Source of the DNA: Phyllostachys edulis
Lineage: Eukaryota > Streptophyta > Magnoliopsida > Poales > Poaceae
Assembly (NCBI GenBank): GCA_036346405.1
Contig: CM070563.1
Coordinates: forward strand, 18,457,022-18,521,021
Length of the DNA stretch: 64,000 nucleotides
Direction: 5' to 3'
The position numbers and the translations under genes are program-made. A model generated the notes under the pieces. That model was given only the letters and a program-made list of their open reading frames with translations. It had not been told where the DNA came from and ran no database searches. Within the stretch, counting starts at the first letter, position 1. Each line of letters begins with the position of its first letter. Below are positions 24,165 through 34,713 of the stretch, piece after piece.

Positions 24165-24955
24165 CGAAAGGAGTAAATAAATTACGACATATTAAATACG
24201 ACTATATTACTTTTGACAAATTATTCACAACTAATTAATTATGACTTAAATAATCACCAACTCATTAGTTACGAGTAATTAATTATGCCCAATTAAATAC
24301 CACTAATCTAATCACCACTTATTAACTACAACTAATTCATTTCCACTAATTATTTACAAATAAATTAATTACTCATAATTAATTACCACTTTGAATTAAT
24401 TACGACTAAATAAGTACGACTAATTAATTACTTAATAAATAAGTATGACTAATTAATTATGACTAAGTTAGTTACAACTAAATAATTAGAACTAATTAAG
24501 TGCGACTAAATAATTATGGCTAGTTAATTACCTATAAATTAATTATGACTTAATAAGTACGCCTAATTAATTACCACTATAGTAATTACGACTAAATAAG
24601 TACGATGAATTAATTACCACTAATTAGTTATGACTAAGTTAATTACAGACAAAATAATTATGATTTAATAATTATGACTAATTAATTATCGCTAATTAAT
24701 TACCACTAATTAATTATGACTAATTTATTCCGACTAAATAATTACGACTAGTCAATTACCACTAAATTAATTACGACTAATTAATTATAACTAAATTAAT
24801 TATCGCTAAATATTTACCACTAATAAACTATGGCTTAATTACTTACGGCTAGTTAATTATGACTAATTATTTACAACTACATAGTAATGACTAATTAAGT
24901 ACGACTAATTGATTAAGACTAATTAACTATGACAACAGTAATTATGACAAATGCA
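24165..24955. repeat. AT-rich minisatellite (CGACTAATTAATTA family)
   Basis: About 790 bp built from degenerate units of 13-17 bp of the type ACGACTAATTAATTA, alternating CGAC, CCAC and TGAC before TAATTAATT. It lies between the presumed TATA box at 25138 and the PMD coding remnants, so it would fall in the leader or first intron of that gene. Confidence 0.75.
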
Positions 24956-25137
24956 TTGGAGAAAAAATTATCTTCTCTTGATGGCGACCGTTCTATACTA
25001 ATACGATCGTAAGAACTACTCTAAACACTCTATAATCTCGAAAAAAATTTACTTCTATTCTCTGTGTTCTTAGCGACAAGCGTGAGAATGAAAATGAAAT
25101 CGAGAATGACTAAGAGCGAGAGTGAGCGTGACTCCAG

Positions 25138-25145
25138 TATTTATA
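25138..25145 (-). promoter_or_regulatory. TATA box upstream of the PMD pseudogene
   Basis: The minus strand reads GGCTATAAATACTGG. This is a good plant TATA context about 1 kb upstream of the first PMD coding similarity, on the same strand. Confidence 0.4.
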
Positions 25146-25805
25146 GCCGCGCGAACACAATTTGCATAATCAGCGAAGCGATGGGACCGCACAATGTTTT
25201 TTTACAACCGGGGAATCATTTGCATGCATGGGGAACATGGGCGTGATTGATGGGATGGACTACAGGGCATGGCAATACTATGCCATGGTGGCATGGTAGC
25301 AGCGCCACTTGGTGGCATCCAAACGAGGGGGGACTGGCAAAGGGATGCCATGCCCTAGGGGCATGGAGGCGACTTGTCTACCCTAGGGGAGTGGACGCGC
25401 CTTGTCCGGCCCCCAGCAGCATGGTAGAGGTGACATGGCGGCACTAGGAGTGTGCCGCCCCCCCAAAAAAAAAACCAGAATGGTGGAGATGAAATCCGGG
25501 AGGGAAGGCACGATTTTGGACGTGTGTCAGCCACTAGCATGTCTGTTGTGCCATTTTTGGCGTTGGGGGATTGGTATATTTGCCACACCACTTTATGCCC
25601 AATTGCTAGAATGTCACTCAATATCTCAATGACATGTGGCCCCGCACATAAACTTAATGGCAAAACTTCAATAATCCCTTTGGCATTACAGCCCATGAAC
25701 GACCAGTTTCGTTAATAACCACGCCAATAGTGCTATTTAGGCCAAAAACTCCTTTCTTCCCCCTCTTATGTCCCTCTCCTTCACCTTACAAAAAAATTGA
25801 TGAGG
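25146..25805. other. Unassigned segment
   Basis: Contains several GGCATGG motifs (25255-25370) and a C6-A9 run near 25460. No gene is supported. Confidence 0.4.
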
Positions 25806-25810
25806 GACCT

Positions 25811-26283
25811 TGTTGGAATTAATCCTTCCTGTAATAGTTTGTTCAATTCTAGTTTAAGTCTTAGTGATTTCATTTCATTTTCAGAGTCTGTTCAGTAAAG
25901 ATAGAGTAGAAATCAACTCGTATCTGAGTTGTATTATTCAAGTCAATGTATGAGTCGGTTTTAAGTAGCCTATATAAGGTGCGGTTGTGTCTTGTAAGTT
26001 TCACGACAACAGAAAATAAGCAGTAGACAAAGAGGAAAGGGTGCGCAGTTCGGCACCGCAAAATTCTTCTATTCGTCGTCGGGTTTTTGGTTTCGACTGC
26101 ACGTAGTCATAGAAGGTTTCGACTACGTGGTCGTAGAAGTAGGTTGGACTACATGTGGTTGTAGAAGGTTTAGACTACCTAGTCAGAATTGACTACCTGG
26201 TCGGTGGTTCGACTACATCCCGGTCGAGGAGGTTCGACTGGTCAGAGGGTTCCAACTACCTGGTTGAAGGTGGTTCGACTACA
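25811..26283 (+). repeat. 5' LTR of the Copia element
   Basis: Starts TGTTGGAATTAATCC and ends GGTTCGACTACA. A TATA box TATATAAGG lies at 25971-25979. The last 190 bp are an array of palindromic units (see 26095-26283). It differs from the 3' LTR at roughly one base in 14 over the first 60 bp. Confidence 0.9.
26095..26283 (+). repeat. Palindrome array in R/U5 of the Copia LTR
   Basis: About six units such as CGACTACGTGGTCG, GACTACCTGGTC and CAACTACCTGGTTG, each nearly its own reverse complement, separated by GTAGAAGGTTT-like spacers. The arms of different units vary together (CGAC/GTCG against CAAC/GTTG). The array recurs at 29643-29831 in the 3' LTR. It lies downstream of the TATA box, so it would sit in the 5' leader of the transcript, just before the primer site. 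Confidence 0.75.
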
Positions 26284-26285
26284 CG

Positions 26286-26297
26286 TGGTATCAGAGC
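26286..26297 (+). other. Primer binding site (initiator tRNA-Met)
   Basis: TGGTATCAGAGC two bases after the LTR end, the standard site for many plant Copia elements. Confidence 0.9.
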
Positions 26298-26336
26298 GAT
26301 GTATGAAAATTGATCCTCTGCCTCTAGAGCAAGCAG

Positions 26337-29300
26337 ATGGTGCCCAACGGATCTTCGTCGAATTCGCTTCCGTACCTAGTTCTCACTTCAGAGAACTACC
26401 CGGCTTGGGCTACGAAGATGAGGGTCAATATGCGTGCCCAGGGGGTCTAGGATGCAGTAGCTAATCCGGTCGATCTAAAGGGAAAGATCAACCCTAAAGG
26501 AAAGGTTGTGGATGTCGACGTGAAGGTTGATCAAACTGAGTTGGCACTCATCTACGCTGCCATACCTGACTCGATGCTCAATTAGCTGGTCGGGAAAGAC
26601 ACAGCACGAGAAGCTTGGATCGCTCTTCATACTATGCACGAAGGTGTGGATCAAGTGAAGAAAGTTCGTCTCCAAACTCTCCAAGTGGAGTATGAGGCAT
26701 TGCATATGGGTGAAACTCAATCAATAGATGAGTTTGCAGGAAAGTTAATAGCTGTGGTCAATGAGTTGCGATCTCTTGGCGATAAACTGTTAGAAATTGA
26801 GGTGCTTGAAAAATACTTATGAGCTCTACCCGAGAGGTACATGCCCGTGGTCACAACCCTTTTGTATTCAAGTGATCTTGAAAGCATGAAGCCGTAAGAG
26901 GTAACTAGGTCTCTTAAAGCACAAGATGGGCTACTGAAAGGTTGCAAGGCTCGCAACGATCAAGGCTTATTTGTGAAAGCTGAGCTGAAGGGAGAGAACA
27001 AGCAGACTCAGCGAGATTATTCATCAAATCAAGGTGGTCGTGGAGATTTTGCCGGACACGGTTATAAGCCTGGTCGTAGCAACGGTGAGTTCAAACAAGA
27101 TAAGTCGAAAATTAAATACTTTGAGTGTGATAAATTTGGACATTATGCTTCTAAGTGCCAAAGTCATATTAAATGCTTTGAGTGTCAAAAGTTTGGACAT
27201 TATGCTTCTCACTATCGGAACAAGAAAAACAATGCTAAAGTTGACTTGTCAGAAGCTCAAGAGGAGAAAGAACCGGTTGTTTTGCTAACTATTGGTGAAG
27301 AGAAATCATCTGAGCTGGTCATGCTTGAAGAAGGGATTCACCCCAAGCTACTGAAAATTGGTGAAGAGGTGCTCGACACAGATGTTTGGTACCTTGACAA
27401 TGGAGCTTCTAATCACATGACTTGACAGTTGGGAAAATTCAGAGAACTCAACCAGGAGTTTCATGGGCAAGTTAAATTCGGAGATGGTTCTGTTGTATTC
27501 ATAGAAGGAAAAGGCTCAATTCTACTCCAACGCAAGAATGGAGAGTAAAGACTATTGTCAGGTGTTTACTACATGCCAAAACTTTGCAACAATATCATCA
27601 GCCTGGGTCAATTGACTGAAGACAGTTGTGATGTAGCACTGCAAGGCTCTTTGCTACTTCTACATGACTGAGATGGAAAACTTCTGATGAAGATAATCAG
27701 AACTGCAAACAGATTGTATAAAATCCAACTGGAGTCAGCTAAGCCAGTTTGTTTCTCTTCCCGGTTGGAAAATACAGCATGGTTATGGCATGATCAGTTG
27801 GGTCATGTAAACTTTCAATCACTATAACAAATGACTAGAAAAGGGATGGTACTTGGGGTACCACTCATCAATCACCCATCTGAGTTTTGCAAGGATTGCC
27901 CTGTAGCAAAACAGACAAGATTCCCATTCCCAAATCAAGCAAAGTTTAGGGCATCACGACCCTTGGAGCTACTTCATGTGGATTTATGTGGTCCCATTAC
28001 CCCTGATTCAAATGCTGGGAATAAATACTTCCTTCTCCTGGTCGATGATTTTTCTAGAGTGATGTGGGTTTATATGCAAAAGAGAAAGTCACAAGCAAAG
28101 GACATGCATAGAAAATTCACAGTTCAAGTTGAAAATGAAACAGATCACAAAATGAAGGCATTAAGATCTGATCATGGAGGCGAGTTCTTGGCACAAGAAT
28201 TCGTGTCAATTTGTGAGGAGAAAGGTATCAAAATCTTTTTTACAGCTTCATACAGTCCTCAACAGAATGGAGTAGTTGAGCGTACAAATTGAACTGTGAT
28301 GAATATGGCAAGGAGTCTTCTGAAAAGCTGGCTATTACTGGGAAGGTTTTGGGCTGAGGTTGTAAGACATGCAGTATACATTCTCAATTGTGTTCCCATA
28401 AAGTCTCTAGAAGGACAGACACCATATGAAGCTTTAAGTGGAAGAAAACCAAATATCAAACACTTGAGAGTATTCGGTTGCTTGGCATATGCAAAAGTGC
28501 CCACTCATCTAAGGAAGTTGATATACCTGGGAGTTGAACCAGGATCCAAAGCAAGCCGGATGTATAGTCCGCATGATGACAAGATTATTGTAAGCTGTGA
28601 TGTGATTTACTGTGAAGATAGAGCATGGGAGTGGGAGGCAAAGCCAATAGAAGAAAATAATTTGAAGAAGTGGATCACCTTCTCTGTTGAAGGAGAAAAC
28701 AATGATGAAATAGATCAAATGTATCCTCAAGATCCAAATTCGCCATTATCAAGTGTGGAAATCTCACCACAGGAAGTTTTAGAAGACAACTCATCTTCTT
28801 CTGATGTTAATCAAGAAGAAGCTGAAACCCTACCAAAGAGCACCTGTTTATCTAAGCTTAGCAAAGACTTATGAGCAGATTGAACCTATTGAGATGGAAG
28901 GTGAATTGCAGATGATAACTGCAGATGAACCAGTGGGTTTTCAGCAGACTTTCAGTGAACATCATTGGAAGATTGCGGCTCAATTTGGGTGGGAATTACA
29001 CCACATGAATGTCAAATCTGCATTTTTGAATGGGGATCTAACTGAAGAAGTGTATGTGTCACAACCAGAAGGTTTTCAAGTGAAAGGTCAAGAGGGAAAG
29101 GTATATCAACTTTTAAAAGCACTATATGGCTTAAGGCAGGCACCTAGGGCCTAGAATAAGAAGTTGGACAACACCTTAATGATTCTTCATTTTGAAAGAT
29201 GCAAGCAAGATCCAGTTTTATATTTAAGGAGGTCAGATGAGGACAAGTTGATACTCAGCATATACGTTGATGATCTTATCATCACAGAAACTTGTGTTCA

Positions 29301-29339
29301 GAAAATTGAAGATTTTAAACGAAAGGGAGTTGGTTGATG
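26337..29339 (+). pseudogene. Copia gag-pol polyprotein, inactivated
   Basis: One frame runs from ATG 26337 to about 28870, broken only by in-frame stops. In order: gag with LTSENYPAWATKMR (about residue 15-28) and a UBN2-like middle. Two zinc knuckles at about 27118-27225 each lack one cysteine (first KYFECDKFGHYASKC, second CFECQKFGHYASHY). The protease has WYLDNGASNHMT (about 27390), with Asn where the active-site Ser-Gly is usual. Then WHDQLGHVN and the integrase core with LHVDLCGPI, LRSDHGGEF and SPQQNGVVERTN. After a frameshift the reverse transcriptase retains HHMNVKSAFLNGDL, ALYGLRQAPRA and IYVDDLIIT but lacks its N-terminal part. The frame then stops, followed directly by the polypurine tract, so RNase H is deleted. 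About ten stops, most explained by C-to-T or G-to-A changes. Confidence 0.9.
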
Positions 29340-29348
29340 ATAGTCAGG

Positions 29349-29358
29349 ATTAGGGGGG
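29349..29358 (+). other. Polypurine tract of the Copia element
   Basis: ATTAGGGGGG immediately before the 3' LTR start TGTTGG. Confidence 0.8.
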
Positions 29359-29831
29359 TGTTGGAATTAATCCTTCATGTAATAGTTTGTTCAATTCTAG
29401 TTTTAGTCTTAGAGATTTCGTTTTAGTTTCGAAGTATGCTCAGTAAAGATAGAGTAGAAATCAACTCATATCCGAGTTGTATTATTCGAGTTAATGTACG
29501 AGTCGGTTTTAAGCAGCCTATATAAGGTGCAGTTGTGTCTTGTAAGTTTCACGAAAATAGAAGATAAACAATAGACAAAGAGAAAAGGGTGCGCAGTTCG
29601 GCACCGCAAAATTCCTCTGTTCGTCGTCAGGTTTTTGGTTTCGACTGCATGTGGTCGTAGAAGGTTTCGACTACATAGTCGTAGAAGCAGGCTCGACTAC
29701 ACGTGGTCATAGAAGGTTTCGACTACCTAGTTGGAATCAACTACCTGGTCGGAGGTTTGACTACATCCTGATCGAGGAGGTTCGACTGGTCGGAGGATTT
29801 CAACTACCTGGTTGAAGGTGGTTCGACTGCA
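29359..29831 (+). repeat. 3' LTR of the Copia element
   Basis: 473 bp, the same length as the 5' LTR, starting TGTTGGAATTAATCC and ending GGTTCGACTGCA. Confidence 0.9.
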
Positions 29832-30020
29832 TACCCTTTTAGATACCATTGGGATGGCCTTGATGAGCGAACAGCAGTCAAGGTCTCAAGGATATTCTGG
29901 CCTTAGGCCTGGACAGGATTGTCCCGACTGCCGACCAAAGACAGGCGCAGTTATTTAGGCATATCCGCACACCACATACATGTGCAATTGTGCATGTGCG
30001 ACCATTCCCCGGGATCGAGC

Positions 30021-30187
30021 TATAAAATGGCTGGTTGGCTGCGCGAAAGTAAACACCTGAGTTGCGTTGTGTTAGGAAGGAGTATATGCGTTGTCCCAAA
30101 ACAATACACTAGGAGAAGCGATAGATATCGAGATGGCGCAGGAGGCGTCGACAATTTCTCATCCAAACGGTGCGGAGCAGCCTGCAG
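30021..30187 (+). other. Possible promoter and first exon of a gene fragment
   Basis: TATAAAATGG at about 30021 is followed 110 bp later by ATG 30133 opening MAQEASTISHPNGAEQPA, which ends at a good donor (CCTGCAG then GTAATTC, 30188). I see no following exon before the LTR at 30695. This could be a captured gene start or chance. The product is not recognised. Confidence 0.3.
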
Positions 30188-30694
30188 GTAATTCACTCCA
30201 CCGAAATGGTTATGCTGCTTTTGTATGCAATATTGGTACTACTTTATGCTTTCTTTGGCTTGCGTGTTAATTTGTGGTCTAGTAAATTTTTGCTGGCCGA
30301 GAGTTCCAGTCTAATCAACTGGCGCTCAAAAGTTTTTTTACAAAGTCTTGGAGGATTTTCTAAAGATGTGACGGGGTAAGACTTACTTCCTTCACACTCC
30401 AAATTTAAGGTAGAAATGAGAGTCGAATTTAAGTGGAGGTGTTCACAGCCTTGTTCCCACCATTGCACCCCAAGACAGCTAGAAAACCTAGGAGGATGTC
30501 TATTAATTTATAAGATGACGTGTGTTTCTTCAGTATAACATTTTCATACACACTGGATCATCATCTGACATGGACATCTCGAAGCTAATCTAAATATCTA
30601 TCCTCTCATCACCCCCGCCACCGGCTACTATCCCTATCTCTTCCACGTGCCTCAGTCGAGTTATTACTGACTTTAAGCTTCTCCTTCTAGGCCG
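30188..30694. other. Unassigned segment
   Basis: Possibly intronic to the preceding candidate exon. No gene or repeat identified. Confidence 0.35.
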
Positions 30695-31364
30695 TGTAGC
30701 ATTCCAATTTTGCCTCTCTTGTAAAAAATTAATTTAAATTAAGTAATTCGAAGTGCTAGAGTTTATGCAATCAATTTATTACTAATCAAATCCAAATCCG
30801 AATCTCAATTCAAACTTCAAGTCAAATTTCCTTCTCTCTCAATTCAATCCGAAACCCTAATTCAAAGTTCCAAATTCCATCCTCAAGTCAAATTCCATCG
30901 TTAAACGCAATTCAATCCGAATCTCAAATCCAAATCTGAATTCAAATTCTCCAATTTTAATTTCCTTCTCAATTTTTCCTTGGGCGTGTCGTACTGGCTG
31001 GCACGCCCATCCGCCACCACTAGCCGACCGGCAGTGGGCAGGAGGAAAAGGAGGAAAGAAAAGAAAAGGTAAAAGAAAGAGGAAAGAAAAAGAGAAAAAG
31101 AAAAGGAAAAGGAAAAGGAAAAAAGAAAAAAAAATGAGAAGTTGGGCTGGGCCGGATGGTTTCGGTCCAGACCGCACTTTTGAGGTTTTAATTTATTTTC
31201 TTTTTCTTTTCTTTTGAAACTCGATTTGAATTCAATTTTCTGTTTTTTGGTTGAGGTTACAATTAACAACTCAAAAATTCGAACGTCGACGAAGCGTAAG
31301 AAAAAGTTTTAAAAATCCTACATTTTTAAACAATTGAGCTGAAACTGAATTTTGGGGTGTTGCA
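30695..31364 (-). mobile_element. Candidate solo LTR
   Basis: On the minus strand it starts TGCAACACCCCAAAATTC and ends GGAATGCTACA, the typical form of long-LTR grass Gypsy termini. It is AT- and purine-rich, with a GAAAAG run at about 31060-31130. The flanks (GGCCG and CCAAA) are not a duplication. It abuts, and apparently truncates, the hAT transposase at 31365. Confidence 0.45.
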
Positions 31365-32047
31365 CCAAAGTCTTCCACGACTTTGATAACATAGTTCGCA
31401 ATATTCTCACCCGTGTATGCTACATCAATTAATTTGAAACCTATAATTATTTTCTCCATTACCCAGTCGTCATTAATATAATGAGCAACTACACTAAAAT
31501 AATCCTCCCTAGCCCAACCACTCCATATGTTCGAGGTCGGGGCCACCGAAAATGTGTACGTACTAAATAGTTCCTTTAATTTATTACGGTATTCATTGTA
31601 GTATTTTACTAGATCCCTAGTAGTTGTCTGTCTAGAAATGTTAGAAAATCTAGGATTATGCGCAGTCCTAATGTAAATTTGGAAAGCAGTAGACTCACAA
31701 AAGCCTAACGGTAAATCCTCAGAAGCAATTAAACGACAGAGAGATTGACGGGCTACCTCAGGATCGTAGTTCTAGCTACGTACTGTACCATCGGGGTTGT
31801 ACTGTAGCTGTGTCTGCCTCTTCATCAATCCTTGCTTGGCCTTACATCTTGTAGTATGTCTAAGCAAGTGTCTCGTTCCACCTGAAGACTTTGCAGACAA
31901 TTCATTGCAGCAAATTTTGCAAATAGCATATGGTACATCATTTATCAATGCGTCTCGCTTGGTTAACCTATGGAAATTCTCCCATAGTCTCGATGTAGAT
32001 GGCTTCGCCCTCTTTGCTCCGGTGGTCGCCGATGAAGATGCTGTCAT
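31365..32047 (-). pseudogene. hAT (RICESLEEPER/Ac-like) transposase, N-terminal half
   Basis: From ATG 32047 (MTASSSATTG) the minus strand encodes a BED-type zinc finger: SRLWENFHRLTKRD with two Cys in CKICCNEL, then HLLRHTTRC. A stop at 31769-31771 follows, where the context NYDPEVAR suggests a lost Trp codon. The same frame continues through ARQSLCRLIASEDLPLGF, SRQTTTRDLVKYY, and the catalytic-domain start SNIWSGWAREDYFSVVAHYI. It ends at VVEDFG, where the LTR begins. Only the first half of a usual 650-700 residue protein is present. The upstream open frame to 32314 lacks an ATG and is probably leader or intron. Confidence 0.8.
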
Positions 32048-32402
32048 GTGCCTGATGATAGAACTCCGCCTTGCCCTTTTGGTTACAACTGTGATTGATT
32101 TGAGGCAGTCCAAAATCACCAAGAGCAAAGTTATCGTAATTTTCCATAACAAAAACTGCAAAATCGAAACTAACACTATTATTACTTTCATCTTACCATA
32201 ACAAACAATAACAATAAACTTATGCAAAAAAAATATTATTGCACCACTTTTGCTGACTTGCTTCCGAAAAATGAATTTTTCAAATTTTGGCACAAATTGT
32301 GTGAATTTTGCCAAATTATCTCACAAAAATTTGAATTTGCACAACAGAATTTGAAAGAGAGATTGAGGAATGGATGGGTGCTGAATGAGGGGGGTATGGT
32401 GA

Positions 32403-32412
32403 TATTTATATA
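32403..32412 (-). promoter_or_regulatory. TATA box of the hAT transposase
   Basis: The minus strand reads TTTATATAAATA about 360 bp upstream of the BED-domain ATG. Confidence 0.45.
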
Positions 32413-32539
32413 AACCTTTTTGCAGTTTTTTGAAATTTTTTTATATTTTTAAAGCCCCAAACGATCAAAAAAATGCCCCAATAGGCAAAATCCCCTAGGT
32501 CGTGCCGTACCAGGCACAGCCCATCTAGCCCTCACCTTT

Positions 32540-33341
32540 TCTCCATCGGCCCCTCAGTCCTCCATGCCACGTTGCCACAGTGCCACTATGCTCACGCCAC
32601 CGCATGCGGCAGCGGCCTGCAGGCTGTTCACTGCCCTCACTTTGCTCCCTCAAGGCGCTTGGCCACCCCCGCCTCTTTCCTCCACGTCAGCCCCCGCCCC
32701 CTCCACCCCGCACCCTCCTCCCTCCACGCTGGCCCTCTCCCCACCGCCTCCTCCCTCCGCGTCGGCCACCTCCCCGCGGCCTCCTCCCCTAGATCCTCCC
32801 TCTACACTGGCCACCACCTCCCCCCAACCTCCCTCCGCTCCGGCCCTTACCCTACCGCCTCCCCTGGCTCGATCCTCCCTCTTCTCCCTTCGCGCCAGCC
32901 ACCGGCCCACCACCTCCCTCTTCTTCGTCCTCCCTCTTATCCCTCCCTAGTGGCCGGTGGGCGGTGGTTCTTCCCTTCCATTTCTCTTCTCCCTTCGCCT
33001 CCGCACCCGCACTAGCATCCTCCTCCTCCTCAGCGCTGCCAGTAGCCTCCTCCTCGCCACGCCACCATCGGCCCTCTGCCTTCCCTCCTCTACGCGGTCC
33101 ACACAAGCTGTGTCGGTGTTGTGTCATGCCTGGCACGGCCCGGCAATGTGCGTGCCATGCCGGGCCAGCCCACCGTGCCGAGGGGGCAGCCCAAATACGT
33201 CCCAGGCTATCGTGTCGTGCCATCCCGGCCTATGAATAGTGTGGGTCATGCCGTGCTTGGGCTAGGCCAACAGTGTCCGCACCCGCACCAGCATCCTCCT
33301 CCTCCTCAGCCCAGCGAGCACAGCCCATCTGGCCACCTCTA
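32540..33341. mobile_element. GC-rich 5' region and terminus of the hAT element
   Basis: 32540-33110 is very GC-rich, with CCTCC and GCCGCC repeats and long but low-complexity frames on both strands. 33120-33280 is packed with subterminal motifs such as GGCACGGCCCGG and CGTGCCATGCCGGG, common in RICESLEEPER-type hAT elements (also at 32500-32520, CGTGCCGTACCAGGCACAGC). A terminus GGCCACCTCTA ending at 33341 is possible. The opposite end is lost. Confidence 0.45.
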
Positions 33342-33349
33342 GGTGGGTG

Positions 33350-33851
33350 CAACTAGAGCATGAGAACTTGTAATATGTTAAGTTCTACCTAAGTCATATT
33401 AAGGATCGACGCTTGTGACTATCCAAACTAAGCATTACCATAAAACTACATGTCTGGAATGGGACAAACCTGGCTAAATAATTTATCGTGTCCTAGCATT
33501 AAGCCCGCAGGCTGTAGATGATAGAAGTTGCCAAGGTTGTGCAGACGATGGTAAATGACGTCCATGTCTGTTGGGGTTTGCGTTGGGCGATGGTAACAGG
33601 CGTCCATGTCTGGACAGGTTATCCCCTACATCAGTGAGCTCCAGGTCGATGGTAACTAACGTCCATGACCTGGGGGTTAAGCTCATCGAGCGAGTTAATG
33701 TAAGGATGATGTATTATAAAGGCCTTGTGATAATTGCTTAGTCGCATGCCTAAGAAAACATGTCTTGGGTCTCGTGTAGGTCAAGCTGTACAACCTCTGC
33801 AGACTATAAAATTGTTCGAATAGTCATGGCCACGGTTAAGGGTGGGCAAGG
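33350..33851 (+). mobile_element. Tekay-type LTR fragment, plus orientation
   Basis: Contains GTACAACCTCTGCAGA, then ATTGTTCGAATAGTCATGGCC, the reverse complement of a conserved block in the long LTRs at 60775 and 14895 (GGCTATTCGAATAG). Three imperfect units of GATGGTAAC..CGTCCATG also occur. It breaks off at 33851, where Tat integrase sequence begins without a proper element boundary. Confidence 0.55.
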
Positions 33852-34713
33852 TATACTTTGGTCGAAGGAGTCCTCTGTAAGAGACGTACTCAAGGGGAGC
33901 TGATACATTGTATATCACAGAAAGGAGTAGAACTCCTTAATGAAATACACGGAGGTATTTTGTGGGGGCACATGCTTCTTACAGAACCCTAGTCGGAAAG
34001 GCCTTTTAACAAGGTTTTACTAACCAACAGCCCTCCACGATGCTAAAGAGCTCGTTACTAAGCGTGTACAATGCCAATTTCATAGCAGACAGATACACCG
34101 ACCGGCTCAAGCATTGCAAACTATTCCTCTATCTTGGCCTTTTGCAACCTGGGATCTAGATATCCTAGTATCATTCCCAAAGGCGCCAGGTGGGCACGAG
34201 TACCATTTTGTGGTAATCGATACGTTCACAAAATGAATCGAGGCCGAATATATTTTTGGGATAACCACTAATGTGGCCAAAAAGTTTGTGATGAAAAGTG
34301 TGGTCACTCAATTCGGTGTTCCAAGTCACATCATAACTAACAATGGTACCCAGTTTGCAAGCGGAAAATTTCAATAATTTTGTGAAGAATTAGTTACCAA
34401 ATTGTGTTATGCCTTTATTGCCTATCCACAAAGTAATAGGGAAGTTGAAAGGGCAAATGGCCAAATTATGCAGGAAATCAAAACTCAATTTTTTGACAAG
34501 CTTGTAAAGCACTCGAGGGCTTGGGAGAAAGAGTTACCCTCAATACTTTGGGCAACTCGCACGGCCGCCAGTCGGACTATAGGCGAAATGCCCTTCTTCT
34601 TAGCTTTGTTGCTGAGGTTGTGCTTCCACCAAAACTAAAAATTAAATCCGCAAGGGTCGAAAAATTCAACAACCAGGATCAAGAACAATGTCGAGATGAT
34701 GACATCAACCTAC
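33852..34713 (+). pseudogene. Tat-A integrase fragment, left part
   Basis: Paralogous to 42152-43020 of the inner Tat element. It starts GTATACTTTGGTCGAAGGAG and runs through the zinc-binding region, the core and KLRHC-like segments, with many stops and frameshifts. The readable piece at 34402-34638 contains YPQSNREVERANGQIMQEIK and SRTIGEMPFF. The frame is interrupted by insertion of the Tekay element after CCTAC (34709-34713) and resumes at 63269. The start is truncated and fused to an LTR fragment. Confidence 0.8.

Larger units (their letters stand above)
25811..29831 (+). mobile_element. Copia LTR retrotransposon, decayed
   Basis: Two 473-bp LTRs (25811-26283, 29359-29831) bound a 3.1-kb interior with gag and integrase but a gapped reverse transcriptase and no RNase H. 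A primer site follows the left LTR and a polypurine tract precedes the right one. The outer flanks GACCT (25806-25810) and TACCC (29832-29836) are not a duplication, so the element may have recombined or the flanks have decayed. The lineage is probably Tork-like, judging by the integrase wording; this is not certain. Confidence 0.9.

Noticed and set aside
30857..31269. Phe/Leu-rich minus-strand frames resembling a membrane protein
   Set aside because: Produced by an AAAGG/GAAAAG purine run in LTR sequence; no start context or conservation signal.
32564..33239. Pro-rich frames of 90-147 codons as genes
   Set aside because: Several overlapping frames on both strands, explained by GC-rich repeats in the 5' region of a hAT element.
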